Assembly (NCBI RefSeq): GCF_042650605.1
Contig: NZ_JBHSBN010000020.1
Coordinates: forward strand, 65,029-129,028
DNA: 64,000 bases
Reading direction: 5' to 3'
Origin: Micromonospora_J zhanjiangensis
Lineage (GTDB): Bacteria > Actinomycetota > Actinomycetes > Mycobacteriales > Micromonosporaceae
In this document: positions 1-7,532 of the stretch, piece after piece
Position numbering within the stretch: position 1 is the stretch's first letter
Layout of the letters: each line of letters opens with the position of its first letter
Position numbers and translations under genes: made by a program
Notes under the pieces: generated by a model
What the model was told of the DNA's origin: nothing
Database searches by the model: none
The model's input: the letters and a program-made list of their open reading frames with translations, nothing else

Positions 1-120
1 AACGGGGCGGGCCGGGCCGTCGCGCAGCGCCCACAGCAGCACGGCGTTCCAGGTGTTGGCCAGTAGGTCGAAGGCGAGCCGGGCCCGACAGTCGGCGAGG
101 AACGGCTGGTCGATACTCAC
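1..120 (-). CDS. HxlR-family transcriptional regulator, N-terminal fragment cut by the window edge
   Basis: Forty codons are visible from a GTG at 120-118 before the gene leaves the window. The peptide contains RLAFDLLANTWNAVLLWAL followed by RDGPARP. This resembles the opening of the HxlR winged-helix domain, where a helix, a Trp and a 'L.dGP.RF' turn precede the recognition helix. HxlR proteins are small DNA-binding regulators, often of a divergently transcribed redox enzyme. That fits here, because the next gene on the other strand is an NAD(P)/F420-type reductase. No clear ribosome-binding site precedes the GTG. A short palindrome lies directly upstream. The family call rests on a short stretch and is moderate. 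Confidence 0.6.
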   Translation of the reverse strand, partial: MSIDQPFLADCRARLAFDLLANTWNAVLLWALRDGPARPV

Positions 121-134
121 GCACCGAATGGTGC
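121..134. promoter_or_regulatory. Possible operator palindrome between HxlR gene and reductase
   Basis: GCACC-GAAT-GGTGC is a perfect 5-4-5 inverted repeat abutting the GTG start of the HxlR gene and lying in the divergent promoter region of the reductase. A TACTGT hexamer at 148-153 could be the reductase -10 box. The position suits HxlR autoregulation, but binding is inferred. Confidence 0.35.
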
Positions 135-196
135 CCGATCCGGTTCGTACTGTCGTCTTGAATCCTTCCCCGGTACGGCACACAGGAGTGGACACG

Positions 197-838
197 ATGC
201 GAATCGGAATCATCGGCACCGGCAACATGGCCGAGGCACTGGGCGGGCAGTGGGCCCGCGCCGGGCACGACGTACTGGTGGGCGGTCGGAACGCCGGCCG
301 GGCGACGGCCCTCGCGGAGCGGATCGGCGCGCGGCCCGGCGACCCGCGGGACGCCGCCGCGCACGGCACGGACGCGGTCCTGCTGGCGGTGCCGTACGCC
401 GGTGCCGGCGACCTGGTGGCCGGCCTGGCCGACGCGTTGGACGGCCGCACGGTGATCGACTGCAGCAACCCGCTCGGCGCCGGGTTCCTCCTCGATACCA
501 GGGGTGGCCCCTCCGCCGCGGACCGCATCGCGGCGGCCGCACCCGGATCCCGGGTGGTCAAGGCGTTCAACCTCTGCCACGAGAGCGTGTGGCGGTTGAC
601 CCCACCGGTCTTCGACGGCCGACCGCTCGCCGTCCCGCTCTGCGGCGACGACCCGGCCGCTCTGGAGACCGTCCGGCGGCTGGTCCGCGACCTCGGCTGC
701 GAACCGGTCGACGGCGGCGGCCTCGACCGCGCGGAGCTGCTGGAGGCAACCGCCGCCTTCCTGATCGGGCTGTGGGTGGGCGCGGGAGCCGACGCCCAGG
801 CGATCGCCCCGCCGTTGGCGTACTCCGGGGCCCGGTAG
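197..838 (+). CDS. NADPH-dependent F420 reductase-like NAD(P)-binding protein
   Basis: A 213-residue cytoplasmic Rossmann protein. It opens with the dinucleotide-binding loop GIIGTGNMAEALGG (residues 4-17) and has the VVKAFN segment (about 120-125) typical of the F420H2:NADP oxidoreductase / NADPH-dependent F420 reductase family. Such enzymes move hydride between NADPH and a deazaflavin or related substrate; the actual substrate cannot be read from sequence. The ATG at 197 is chosen because AGGAG (184-188) sits 8 nt upstream. The in-frame GTG at 188 overlaps that ribosome-binding site. Divergent from an HxlR regulator that probably controls it. Confidence 0.75.
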   Translation: MRIGIIGTGNMAEALGGQWARAGHDVLVGGRNAGRATALAERIGARPGDPRDAAAHGTDAVLLAVPYAGAGDLVAGLADALDGRTVIDCSNPLGAGFLLDTRGGPSAADRIAAAAPGSRVVKAFNLCHESVWRLTPPVFDGRPLAVPLCGDDPAALETVRRLVRDLGCEPVDGGGLDRAELLEATAAFLIGLWVGAGADAQAIAPPLAYSGAR

Positions 839-876
839 CCCGGTGATCAAGCGGTGAGCTGGCCGCGGCGGCGGGG

Positions 877-3645
877 TCAGCTCACCGCCTGGTAGGCCAG
901 GACGCCGCGGTTGACGGCCGTCATCGCCGCCTTCGCGGTGGCCCGCAGGTCGGCCGGCGCGCCGCCGCAGTCGGCGATCTGGCCGAGCAGGTCGACCACC
1001 TGCCGGGCCCATCGGACGAAGTCGCCGGCCGGCATCTCGCCGTCCAGGTTGTGTCCGCTGGCCAGCACCTTGGCCAGCGGCTCCCCCCGGGCCCACCGGT
1101 AGATCGGCCAGGCGAACCCCAGGTCGGGCTCCCGGGTGGTGTCCAGGCCCCGGCTGGCCTCGTCCGCCTCGATCCCGCTCCACAACTTCAGGGTCTCGTC
1201 GACGGCCTCGGCGACCTCGCCGCGCGGCACCGACGCCCGCTCGTCGGCGTCCCGACGGGCCTCGAAGACCAGCACCGACACCGCCGACGCGAGTTCGGCC
1301 GGGCCCAGCCCGTGCCACACCCCGCGACGCAGGCACTCGGCCACCAGCAGGTCCGTCTCACCCCAGATCCGGGCGAGGGTACGACCCGCGTCGGTGACCT
1401 CGCCGGCCGGGGAGAGGTAACCACGCGCGGTGAGCAGGTCGCAGATCCGGTCGAAGGTACGGGCCAGCGAACCGGTCCGGCTGGACACCCGCTGCCGCAG
1501 TTCCTCGGTGTCCCGTTCCAGCCGCCGACGCCGCTCCGCCCAGCGGGCGTGTTCCTCCCGGTCGGCGCAGGCGTGGCAGGGGTGCCGGCGCAACTCGGCG
1601 CGCAACTGGGTGAGCTGGTGGTCCTCGCCGCCGGACCGGGACCGGCCGCCCCGGCGGGAGCCGTGCCGGTTCAGTCCGGTGCCGCTGACCTCGGCCGCCA
1701 GGTCCCGACGGGCGGCCGGGGACCGGTGGTTGAAGTGCTTGGGCACCCGGATGCGGGCCAGCACCTCGGCCGGGCTGGTGAAGTCGCCCGGGGTGATCCG
1801 GCCGGCCCAGCGGTCCTGGGTCAGCACCAACGGTCGGGGTTCGCCGAACCCGGACCCGGCCGGGTCGAGCACCACGGCCAGCCCGGCCCGCCGGCCCGAG
1901 GGCACCCGGATCACGTCGCCGACCCGCAGCCGCTCCAGGGACTTGATCGCCGCGGTCCGGCGCTGCACCTGCCCCTGCCGGGCGAGCGCCCGTTCCCGGT
2001 CGGCGATCGACACCCGCAGGGCGAAGTACTCGGCGAAGTCACCGTGGTGGCATTCGGCCTCCGCGTCGTACGCCTCGATCGTCTCGACGTTGCGCTGCAC
2101 CTGCCGGGCCAGGCCGACCACCGACCGGTCCGCCTGGAACTGCGCGAACGACGACTCCAGCAGCTCCCGGGCGGGCGCCGCGCCGACCGACCCGACCAGG
2201 TTGACCGCCATGTTGTACGACGGCCGGAAGCTGGACCGCAGCGGATAGGTCCGGGTGGAGGCCAGCCCGGCCACGTGCCGCGGGTCGACCTCCGGGGACC
2301 AGACCACGACGGCGTGCCCCTCGACGTCGATGCCCCGCCGGCCGGCCCGGCCGGTGAGCTGGGTGTACTCCCCCGGCGTCAGGTCGACGTGCGCCTCGCC
2401 GTTGAACTTGACCAGGCGTTCCAGCACCACGCACCGGGCCGGCATGTTGATGCCCAGCGCCAGCGTCTCGGTGGCGAAGACCGCCTTCACCAGGCCCTGG
2501 ACGAACAGCTCCTCCACCACCTCCTTGAACGCGGGCAGCAGCCCGGCGTGGTGTGCGGCCAGGCCGCGCTCCAGACCGTCCAGCCACTCCCAGTAGCCGA
2601 GCACGGACAGGTCCTCGCTCGGGATGGCGGTCATCCGGCGTTCGGCGATCCGGCGGATCTCCACCCGCTCGTCGGGGGTGGTCAGCCGCAGCCCGGCGGC
2701 CAGGCACTGCTGGACGGCCGCGTCGCAGCCGGCCCGGCTGAAGATGAACATGATCGCCGGGAGCAGGTTCTCCCGGTCCAGCCGCTCCACCACGTCGGGC
2801 CGGAACGGCCCCCGCCAGCGCGGCCCGCGTCGGCCCCAGCCGGGCCCGGAGGTACGCCCCTCGCCCAGGTCCAACCGGCGCATGGTGTCCCGGGTGTAGC
2901 GCAACAGCTCCGGGTGCACGTCGTGCTTGCGGGCCGCGTCCGCGTCGTGGAACAGGTCGAACATCCGCTTGCCGACCAGCATGTGCTGCCACAGCGGCAC
3001 CGGCCGGTGCTCGCTGACCACCACCTCGGTCTCGCCGCGCACGGTGACCAGCCAGTCGGCGAACTCCTCGGCGTTGGAGACGGTGGCCGACAGGGACACC
3101 AGGGTCACCGACTCCGGCAGGTGGATGATCACCTCTTCCCACACCCCGCCGCGGAACCGGTCGGCCAGGTAGTGCACCTCGTCCATCACCACGTAGGCGA
3201 GGCCGCCCAGGGTCGCCGAGCCGGCGTAGAGCATGTTGCGCAGCACCTCGGTGGTCATCACCACCACCGGGGCGTCGCCGTTGATCGCGTTGTCCCCGGT
3301 CAGCAGGCCCACCTGTTCGGCGCCGTGCCGCCGGACCAGGTCGTGGTACTTCTGGTTGGACAGCGCCTTGATCGGGGTGGTGTAGAAGCACTTGCGCGGG
3401 GTGCCGGCGGTCCGGCCGTGCCGCAGCGCCAGGTGCACCGCGAACTCGCCCACGACCGTCTTGCCGGCGCCGGTGGGTGCGCACACCAGCACCCCACTGC
3501 CGCGCTCCAGGGCCTGGCACGCCTCGCGCTGGAAGTCGTCGAGGTCGAACCCGAGATCCTGGGCGAACTCGTGCAGGGCGGGAAAGGTGGAGGCCTGCGC
3601 GGCCCGGCGGCGCGCCGCGGCGTACCGCTCGGCGGGGCTCGACAT
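877..3645 (-). CDS. helY: HelY-like DExH-box helicase (Ski2/Mtr4-type)
   Basis: A 922-residue superfamily 2 helicase. Visible motifs are Walker A APTGAGKT (residues 56-63), motif Ia TTPIKALSNQKY, DEVH box (155-158), SLSATVSN (motif III) and QLTGRAGRRG (motif VI). The C-terminal part resembles the DSHCT domain of Ski2/Mtr4 proteins. A CxxC-containing insert (HPCHACADREEH) lies in the second half. The family unwinds RNA or DNA with ATP; the actinobacterial member is called HelY. Synteny supports the call, because mycobacterial helY lies next to tatC-tatA-pafC-pafB-pafA as here. The ATG at 3645 gives the usual family length. Large open frames on the opposite strand are composition shadows. Confidence 0.93.
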   Translation of the reverse strand: MSSPAERYAAARRRAAQASTFPALHEFAQDLGFDLDDFQREACQALERGSGVLVCAPTGAGKTVVGEFAVHLALRHGRTAGTPRKCFYTTPIKALSNQKYHDLVRRHGAEQVGLLTGDNAINGDAPVVVMTTEVLRNMLYAGSATLGGLAYVVMDEVHYLADRFRGGVWEEVIIHLPESVTLVSLSATVSNAEEFADWLVTVRGETEVVVSEHRPVPLWQHMLVGKRMFDLFHDADAARKHDVHPELLRYTRDTMRRLDLGEGRTSGPGWGRRGPRWRGPFRPDVVERLDRENLLPAIMFIFSRAGCDAAVQQCLAAGLRLTTPDERVEIRRIAERRMTAIPSEDLSVLGYWEWLDGLERGLAAHHAGLLPAFKEVVEELFVQGLVKAVFATETLALGINMPARCVVLERLVKFNGEAHVDLTPGEYTQLTGRAGRRGIDVEGHAVVVWSPEVDPRHVAGLASTRTYPLRSSFRPSYNMAVNLVGSVGAAPARELLESSFAQFQADRSVVGLARQVQRNVETIEAYDAEAECHHGDFAEYFALRVSIADRERALARQGQVQRRTAAIKSLERLRVGDVIRVPSGRRAGLAVVLDPAGSGFGEPRPLVLTQDRWAGRITPGDFTSPAEVLARIRVPKHFNHRSPAARRDLAAEVSGTGLNRHGSRRGGRSRSGGEDHQLTQLRAELRRHPCHACADREEHARWAERRRRLERDTEELRQRVSSRTGSLARTFDRICDLLTARGYLSPAGEVTDAGRTLARIWGETDLLVAECLRRGVWHGLGPAELASAVSVLVFEARRDADERASVPRGEVAEAVDETLKLWSGIEADEASRGLDTTREPDLGFAWPIYRWARGEPLAKVLASGHNLDGEMPAGDFVRWARQVVDLLGQIADCGGAPADLRATAKAAMTAVNRGVLAYQAVS

Positions 3646-3717
3646 GTCTCAAGATTAGTGCGTGCCGGCCCGTCACACGCGGTGAGGCCGTCGAGCAGCC
3701 CCGTCGGGCCCGGTCGG

Positions 3718-3723
3718 TAGGGT
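3718..3723 (+). promoter_or_regulatory. -10 box (TAGGGT) for leaderless HAD gene
   Basis: TAGGGT ends 7 nt before the GTG at 3731, so the predicted transcription start falls on the first base of the start codon. This is the spacing seen at many other genes in the window. Confidence 0.55.
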
Positions 3724-3730
3724 GCACGGC

Positions 3731-4555
3731 GTGCCGGACCATGCCGAACCGCCCAAGCCTCGTACCGCGAGCGGCCCCGCCAGCGTCGGCGCCGTCCACC
3801 AGCCGGCCGGTGCCGCAGGCCGGCCGGCGCCCCGCCGGCCGGTCGACGCCGTGCTCTTCGACTTCCACGGCACCCTCGCCCAGGTGGAGGACCCGGTCGG
3901 CTGGGTGCTCGCCGCAGCCACCGAGTGCGGCACGACGCTGGACCGGGCGAAGGCCACCGCGCTGGCCGACCGGCTGGTGATGGCCGGCCGGGCCGGCGGG
4001 CCGGCGCCGACCCGGGTGCCGCCGCACCTGGCCGAGGTGTGGGCCGACCGCGACCTCTACGAACACGCCCACCAGGCCGCCTACACCGGGCTGGCGGCGA
4101 CCGTGCCGACCGACGTGGACGGACTCCCGGACGCCCTCTACGACCGGGTACGCCGACCGGAGGGCTGGCTGCCGTACCAGGACACCGCCGACACGCTGCG
4201 CGCCCTGCGGGCGGCGGGCATACCGGTGGCCCTGGTCAGCAACATCGGCTTCGACGTCCGGCCGTTGTTCGACGCCTGGGGCCTGACCGGCCTGATCGAC
4301 GCGTTCGTACTGTCGTACGAGGTGGGCCGGTGCAAGCCGGACCCGGCGATCTTCCTGCGCGCCTGCGGCCTGCTCGGGGTCGACCCGGAGCGGACCTTGA
4401 TGGTGGGCGACACCCCCGCCGACGCGGGCGCGGTACGCGCCGGCTGCGCCGTCCTGGTCCTCCCCGCCGCCGAGGCCGGCCTCCCCAACGGCCTCACCGC
4501 CGTCCTAGACCTAGCCCACCCCACCCCCACCCCCACCCCCGGCCCGCCGGGTTGA
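3731..4555 (+). CDS. HAD-family hydrolase (HAD-IA type)
   Basis: A 274-residue haloacid-dehalogenase-fold protein. Motif I is DFHGT (residues 44-48), motif II is LVSN, and the Lys motif and motif IV appear as KPDPAIF and MVGDTPADAG. The nucleophile Asp44 is present, but the second catalytic Asp of phosphatases (DxD) is His46, so phosphatase activity is not assured. The first 37 residues are a Pro/Ala-rich extension. GTG 3731 is preferred over GTG 3722 because TAGGGT lies exactly 7 nt upstream (leaderless start). The protein ends in a TPTPTPTP tract encoded by C/A repeats, and its stop codon lies inside the left arm of a large inverted repeat, which may have replaced the original 3' end. Confidence 0.82.
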   Translation: MPDHAEPPKPRTASGPASVGAVHQPAGAAGRPAPRRPVDAVLFDFHGTLAQVEDPVGWVLAAATECGTTLDRAKATALADRLVMAGRAGGPAPTRVPPHLAEVWADRDLYEHAHQAAYTGLAATVPTDVDGLPDALYDRVRRPEGWLPYQDTADTLRALRAAGIPVALVSNIGFDVRPLFDAWGLTGLIDAFVLSYEVGRCKPDPAIFLRACGLLGVDPERTLMVGDTPADAGAVRAGCAVLVLPAAEAGLPNGLTAVLDLAHPTPTPTPGPPG

Positions 4556-4611
4556 TCATGAAGTTGTTGTCGCCCGCTCCGGCGTGTCGCGACAACAACT
4601 TCATGATCAAC
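4551..4611. repeat. Large perfect inverted repeat between convergent genes (REP-like, possible bidirectional terminator)
   Basis: Two perfectly complementary 23-base arms (4551-4573 and 4589-4611) flank a 15-base loop. The arms contain TTGATCATGAAG and GTTGTTGTCGC and are AT-richer than the surroundings. The HAD stop codon (4553-4555) is inside the left arm, and the convergent lipid kinase stops 15 bases beyond the right arm. The stem could terminate both transcripts, but no T-run follows. I believe similar palindromes are common in Micromonosporaceae intergenic regions; that is recollection, not a search. Confidence 0.8.
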
Positions 4612-4625
4612 CGCCGGAACCGGGG

Positions 4626-5570
4626 TCAGAGCAGCAGGTTGGTTGCGTGGGGGACGGCGGTGATCGTCACGGGGAGCGGGGTGGCGCGTTCGCCGTCGGC
4701 GTAGGCGGTGATGTCGTGTGCGGCCAGCTCGACGGTGCGGGCCCGGAAGGTGCGCACCAGCGGGTGGTCGACGTGGGTGCCCCGGGCGAGGCGGGGCTTG
4801 ACCCGCATCAGCTCGCGCCGGTCGAACCGGCCGCCGACCACGACGTCGAGCAGGCCGTCGGTCGGGTCGGCGGCGGGACAGATCCGCAGGCCGCCGCCGT
4901 AGCTGGCGCAGTTGCCGACGGCCACCAGCACCGCGTCGAACTCGTGCGGGACACCGTCCAGCACCAGCCGGTAGCGGCGGGGGCGCAACCGGGCCAGTTC
5001 GACCAGGATCGCCAGGTCGTACCGGCGGCGGCCGCGCGGCCAGCGCATCCGGTTGGCCCGTTCGTTGACGATCGCGTCGAAGCCGGCGGCGAGCACCGCG
5101 CCGAACCACCGTACGCTGCCGTCCGGGCCGGTCATCCGGGCCAGGTCGACCGGGCGGGTGCGCCCGGCGGCGAGCGCCGCGCCGATCGCGTCGGCGGCGG
5201 CCAGCGGGTCGGCGGGGAATCCGGTGTCGGCGGCGAAGTCGTTGCCGGTCCCGGTGGGCACCGCGCCGTAGGCCACCGGGGTGCCCGCCACGGCCTGCAA
5301 CGCCAGGTGGACCGTGCCGTCGCCGCCCACGGTGACCAGGGCCGCGGCGCCGTCGGCGACGGCGTCGTGGCAGGCGGCCAGGGCCTGGTCCGGGGTGTCG
5401 GCGGTCAACAGCCGCAGCGTCCGGCCGGCCACCGCGAGCCGGTCCAGCACCGCCGGCAGCAGGTCGGCGTGCCGCCCCCGGCCGGCGGTCGGGTTGGTCA
5501 GCACCGCCACCGGGCCGGCCGGGACGGGACCGGCCGGCGCGAGCGCCGGCCGGTGATCGTGTTCGGTCAC
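4626..5570 (-). CDS. Diacylglycerol kinase-family lipid kinase
   Basis: A 314-residue protein of the DAGK catalytic-domain family (DgkB/YegS/BmrU-like). NPTAGRG (residues 26-32) and the nucleotide-binding GGDGT (82-86) are present, followed by PTGTGNDFA (105-113). Such enzymes phosphorylate diacylglycerol or related membrane lipids with ATP at the inner face of the membrane. The start is set at GTG 5570, because TACGGT (5583-5578) lies exactly 7 nt upstream, as at other leaderless genes here. A GTG at 5579 would overlap that box. It follows tatC on the same strand after a hairpin, so it probably has its own promoter. The neighbourhood helY-lipid kinase-tatC-tatA is common in Actinobacteria. 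Confidence 0.9.
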   Translation of the reverse strand: MTEHDHRPALAPAGPVPAGPVAVLTNPTAGRGRHADLLPAVLDRLAVAGRTLRLLTADTPDQALAACHDAVADGAAALVTVGGDGTVHLALQAVAGTPVAYGAVPTGTGNDFAADTGFPADPLAAADAIGAALAAGRTRPVDLARMTGPDGSVRWFGAVLAAGFDAIVNERANRMRWPRGRRRYDLAILVELARLRPRRYRLVLDGVPHEFDAVLVAVGNCASYGGGLRICPAADPTDGLLDVVVGGRFDRRELMRVKPRLARGTHVDHPLVRTFRARTVELAAHDITAYADGERATPLPVTITAVPHATNLLL

Positions 5571-5577
5571 GGCGAGC

Positions 5578-5583
5578 ACCGTA
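5578..5583 (-). promoter_or_regulatory. -10 box (TACGGT) for leaderless lipid kinase gene
   Basis: On the minus strand TACGGT is followed by 7 nt and then GTG 5570. It decides the start choice for the lipid kinase. Confidence 0.5.
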
Positions 5584-5604
5584 CCTTCCGGCCGTGACCA
5601 GCGG

Positions 5605-5638
5605 TAACCCCCGGCGGTACGGCTGTCGCCGGGGGTTA
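5605..5638 (-). terminator. Hairpin terminator after tatC
   Basis: TAACCCCCGGCG (5605-5616) pairs perfectly with CGCCGGGGGTTA (5627-5638) around a 10-base loop. It sits 41 bases past the tatC stop and before the lipid kinase promoter. There is no T-run, as is common for high-GC actinobacterial hairpins. Confidence 0.6.
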
Positions 5639-5679
5639 GGCGCGGCTGGTACGGACGCTTGCTGAGGGTACCGACTGGA

Positions 5680-6630
5680 TCAGGTCAGGTCGTCGTAGCG
5701 GCGTTCGATCGGCTTCGGCGCGGCCACCGGGGCGATCGGCTCGACGGGCTCGGCCCGGTCGATCGGGTCGGCCTCGTCCACCGGCCGGTGGTCGAACTCC
5801 AGCGGCGACACCTCGTCGTCGGACAGCCCGGCATAGGCGTCCTTGCCCCGACCCCGCCGTTTGTCGTTGATGAGGGCCACCCCGACGGCGATGAAGTAGA
5901 GCAGGCACAGCGCGCCAGCCAGCATGATCATGCCGAACGGTCCCGGATCGGGAGTGGCGATGGCGGCGAAGGCGAACGCGATGAAGACGACCGCCCGCCA
6001 CCAGCTCAGCAACCGGCGGCCGGTGGCGACCCCGGTGAAGTTGAGCATCAGCAGGATCAGCGGGAACTCGAAGGCGACCCCGAACAGCAGGATCATGTTC
6101 GTGACGAAGGAGATGTACCGGGTCACCTCGAGTTGGGTCGACGTTCCGGTGACCCCGGCCTCCAGCAGGAAGCGCAGGCCCTTGTCCACCACGAAGTAGG
6201 CGAGCACCGCGCCGGCGGCGAACAGCGGCGCGGCGATCGCCACGAAGACGTACGCCCACTTGCGCTCGTGCCGGTGCAGCCCGGGTGCGATGAACGCCCA
6301 GAGTTGGTAGAGCCAGACCGGGGCACCCACGATCAGGCCGATCCACAGCGCGAGCTTCATCCGCAGCAGGAAGCCGTCGGTCGGCGCCAGCTGGAGGAAC
6401 GACTGGCACTTTCCGTTGACGGTCATTCCGGGCAGGCTGCAGTACGGCTCCTTCAGCAGGTCGAAGGCCGGCTGGGACAGCCAGAAGCCGACTATCAGCC
6501 CGACGGCGATCGCTAGCGAGGCGCGGAACAGCCGGGTCCGGAGTTCGCGGACGTGCTCGATCAGGGTCATCGAGCCGTCGGCGGCCCGCTCGAAGTTGCT
6601 CGGACCGCGTTTGCGGAGTGCGAAGGCCAC
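5680..6630 (-). CDS. tatC: Sec-independent protein translocase subunit TatC
   Basis: A 316-residue integral membrane protein with about six hydrophobic segments. The N-terminal signature MTLIEHVRELRTRLFR is the conserved cytoplasmic TatC motif that recognises twin-arginine signal peptides. FGVAFEFPL and the Pro-rich periplasmic loops are typical. The last 60 residues are a charged cytoplasmic tail. GTG 6630 gives the conserved start (AFALRKRGPSNFE); upstream codons in frame are Arg/Pro-rich and not TatC-like. The gene follows tatA by 19 bases on the same strand. TatC and TatA together export folded proteins using the proton gradient. Confidence 0.95.
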   Translation of the reverse strand: MAFALRKRGPSNFERAADGSMTLIEHVRELRTRLFRASLAIAVGLIVGFWLSQPAFDLLKEPYCSLPGMTVNGKCQSFLQLAPTDGFLLRMKLALWIGLIVGAPVWLYQLWAFIAPGLHRHERKWAYVFVAIAAPLFAAGAVLAYFVVDKGLRFLLEAGVTGTSTQLEVTRYISFVTNMILLFGVAFEFPLILLMLNFTGVATGRRLLSWWRAVVFIAFAFAAIATPDPGPFGMIMLAGALCLLYFIAVGVALINDKRRGRGKDAYAGLSDDEVSPLEFDHRPVDEADPIDRAEPVEPIAPVAAPKPIERRYDDLT

Positions 6631-6649
6631 GGCTACGGGCTCTGCGGGG

Positions 6650-6982
6650 TCAGTTCTCGCGGACGCGCTGCACCGGGTCGACGACCGGCGACTGCGGCGC
6701 GGCGGGCGGCTGGTAGGCCTGCTGCTGGCCGGCCGGCGGCTGCTGGTAGCCCTGCTGCTGGTAGCTCGGCTGCTGGTGCGGCGGGATCGGCTGGTAGCCG
6801 GCCTGCGCGTCCGCCTTCTCGGCCAGGTCCTTGTCGTCGTCGGACAGGCTCTTGGTCTCGGCCTTGATGATCCGCATCGACCGGCCCAGCGCACGGGCCG
6901 CGTCGGGCAGCCGCTTCGCGCCGAACAGCAGGATCAGCACGACCACGAAAACGGCGATGTGCCACGGCCTGAGGGCACCCAT
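6650..6982 (-). CDS. tatA: Sec-independent protein translocase subunit TatA
   Basis: A 110-residue protein with one N-terminal membrane helix (residues 8-20), the FGAKRLP hinge (20-26) and an amphipathic helix, which is the TatA architecture. It forms the pore for folded twin-arginine substrates with TatC. The C-terminal tail is rich in Gln, Pro and Tyr (about residues 62-98), longer and more glutamine-rich than in many TatA proteins. ATG 6982 has GGAG 6 bases upstream. First gene of the tatA-tatC pair. A TACGAT hexamer near 7033-7028 could be its -10 element. Confidence 0.95.
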   Translation of the reverse strand: MGALRPWHIAVFVVVLILLFGAKRLPDAARALGRSMRIIKAETKSLSDDDKDLAEKADAQAGYQPIPPHQQPSYQQQGYQQPPAGQQQAYQPPAAPQSPVVDPVQRVREN

Positions 6983-7194
6983 GGGAAGCTCCAGTTGGTC
7001 TTCGGCGGACAGAGGAGTGTCCCGACCATCGTACGTTGGCAGACGGTCGGTGCCACCCGCCGGGCTGAGAAGATCTTTCGCCCGGTCGGTGCAGTCTGGA
7101 ACACCGTCACCGCCGCGGTCAACCCGCCCGACCTTCTGATTCTGCGCGATTCACCGGCATGTCGAGCACAACCCATGCATGAACCGGGCGATCG

Positions 7195-7443
7195 TCAGTC
7201 CCCGCGCTTGGCCTTGATCACCGCGATCCGGCGCTGGGTAATCTCCGCCCGCTGCTGGACCTGTTCCACCCGTTGTTGCAGGTCGACCGCCCGGGCCTGC
7301 AACGCCTCCACCTCGCCCTGCCGGCGTTGCAACCGCTCTGCCGCCCGGCTCAGCGGGCCGAGCCCGGCCAGCACCGGCCGGACCGCCAGCGCCAACACCA
7401 GCAGCGCGAACACGATCACCCCGAGCACGATCCACGTCACCAC
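7195..7443 (-). CDS. Small membrane-anchored coiled-coil protein, unknown function
   Basis: An 82-residue protein. Residues 3-25 form one hydrophobic helix. Residues 30-75 are a continuous Glu/Gln/Arg-rich coiled coil (repeated LQxR/VEQVQQR patterns), followed by a basic tail. I do not recognise a named family. GTG 7443 is supported by TAGGCT at 7456-7451, 7 nt upstream (leaderless). It lies between pafC and tatA on the same strand, about 210 bases before tatA. The topology (short outside end, long cytoplasmic coiled coil) is inferred from charge. Confidence 0.75.
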   Translation of the reverse strand: MVTWIVLGVIVFALLVLALAVRPVLAGLGPLSRAAERLQRRQGEVEALQARAVDLQQRVEQVQQRAEITQRRIAVIKAKRGD

Positions 7444-7450
7444 GGCGGTC

Positions 7451-7456
7451 AGCCTA
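7451..7456 (-). promoter_or_regulatory. -10 box (TAGGCT) for the small coiled-coil gene
   Basis: TAGGCT, 7 nt, then GTG 7443 on the minus strand. Its presence suggests this gene is transcribed separately from pafBC. Confidence 0.5.
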
Positions 7457-7532
7457 GTGCCTGGCCGGTCCCGCCGCCCGGTTGCCAGGGCCGGTCGGCC
7501 CGACGCCAGGTCGGCGACGCCCGACGGCGCCC

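Noticed and set aside
1051..3720. Very long plus-strand open frame opposite helY
   Set aside because: Pro/Gly/His/Gln-rich composition with no domain; it is the antisense shadow of a high-GC gene whose sense strand has clear helicase motifs.
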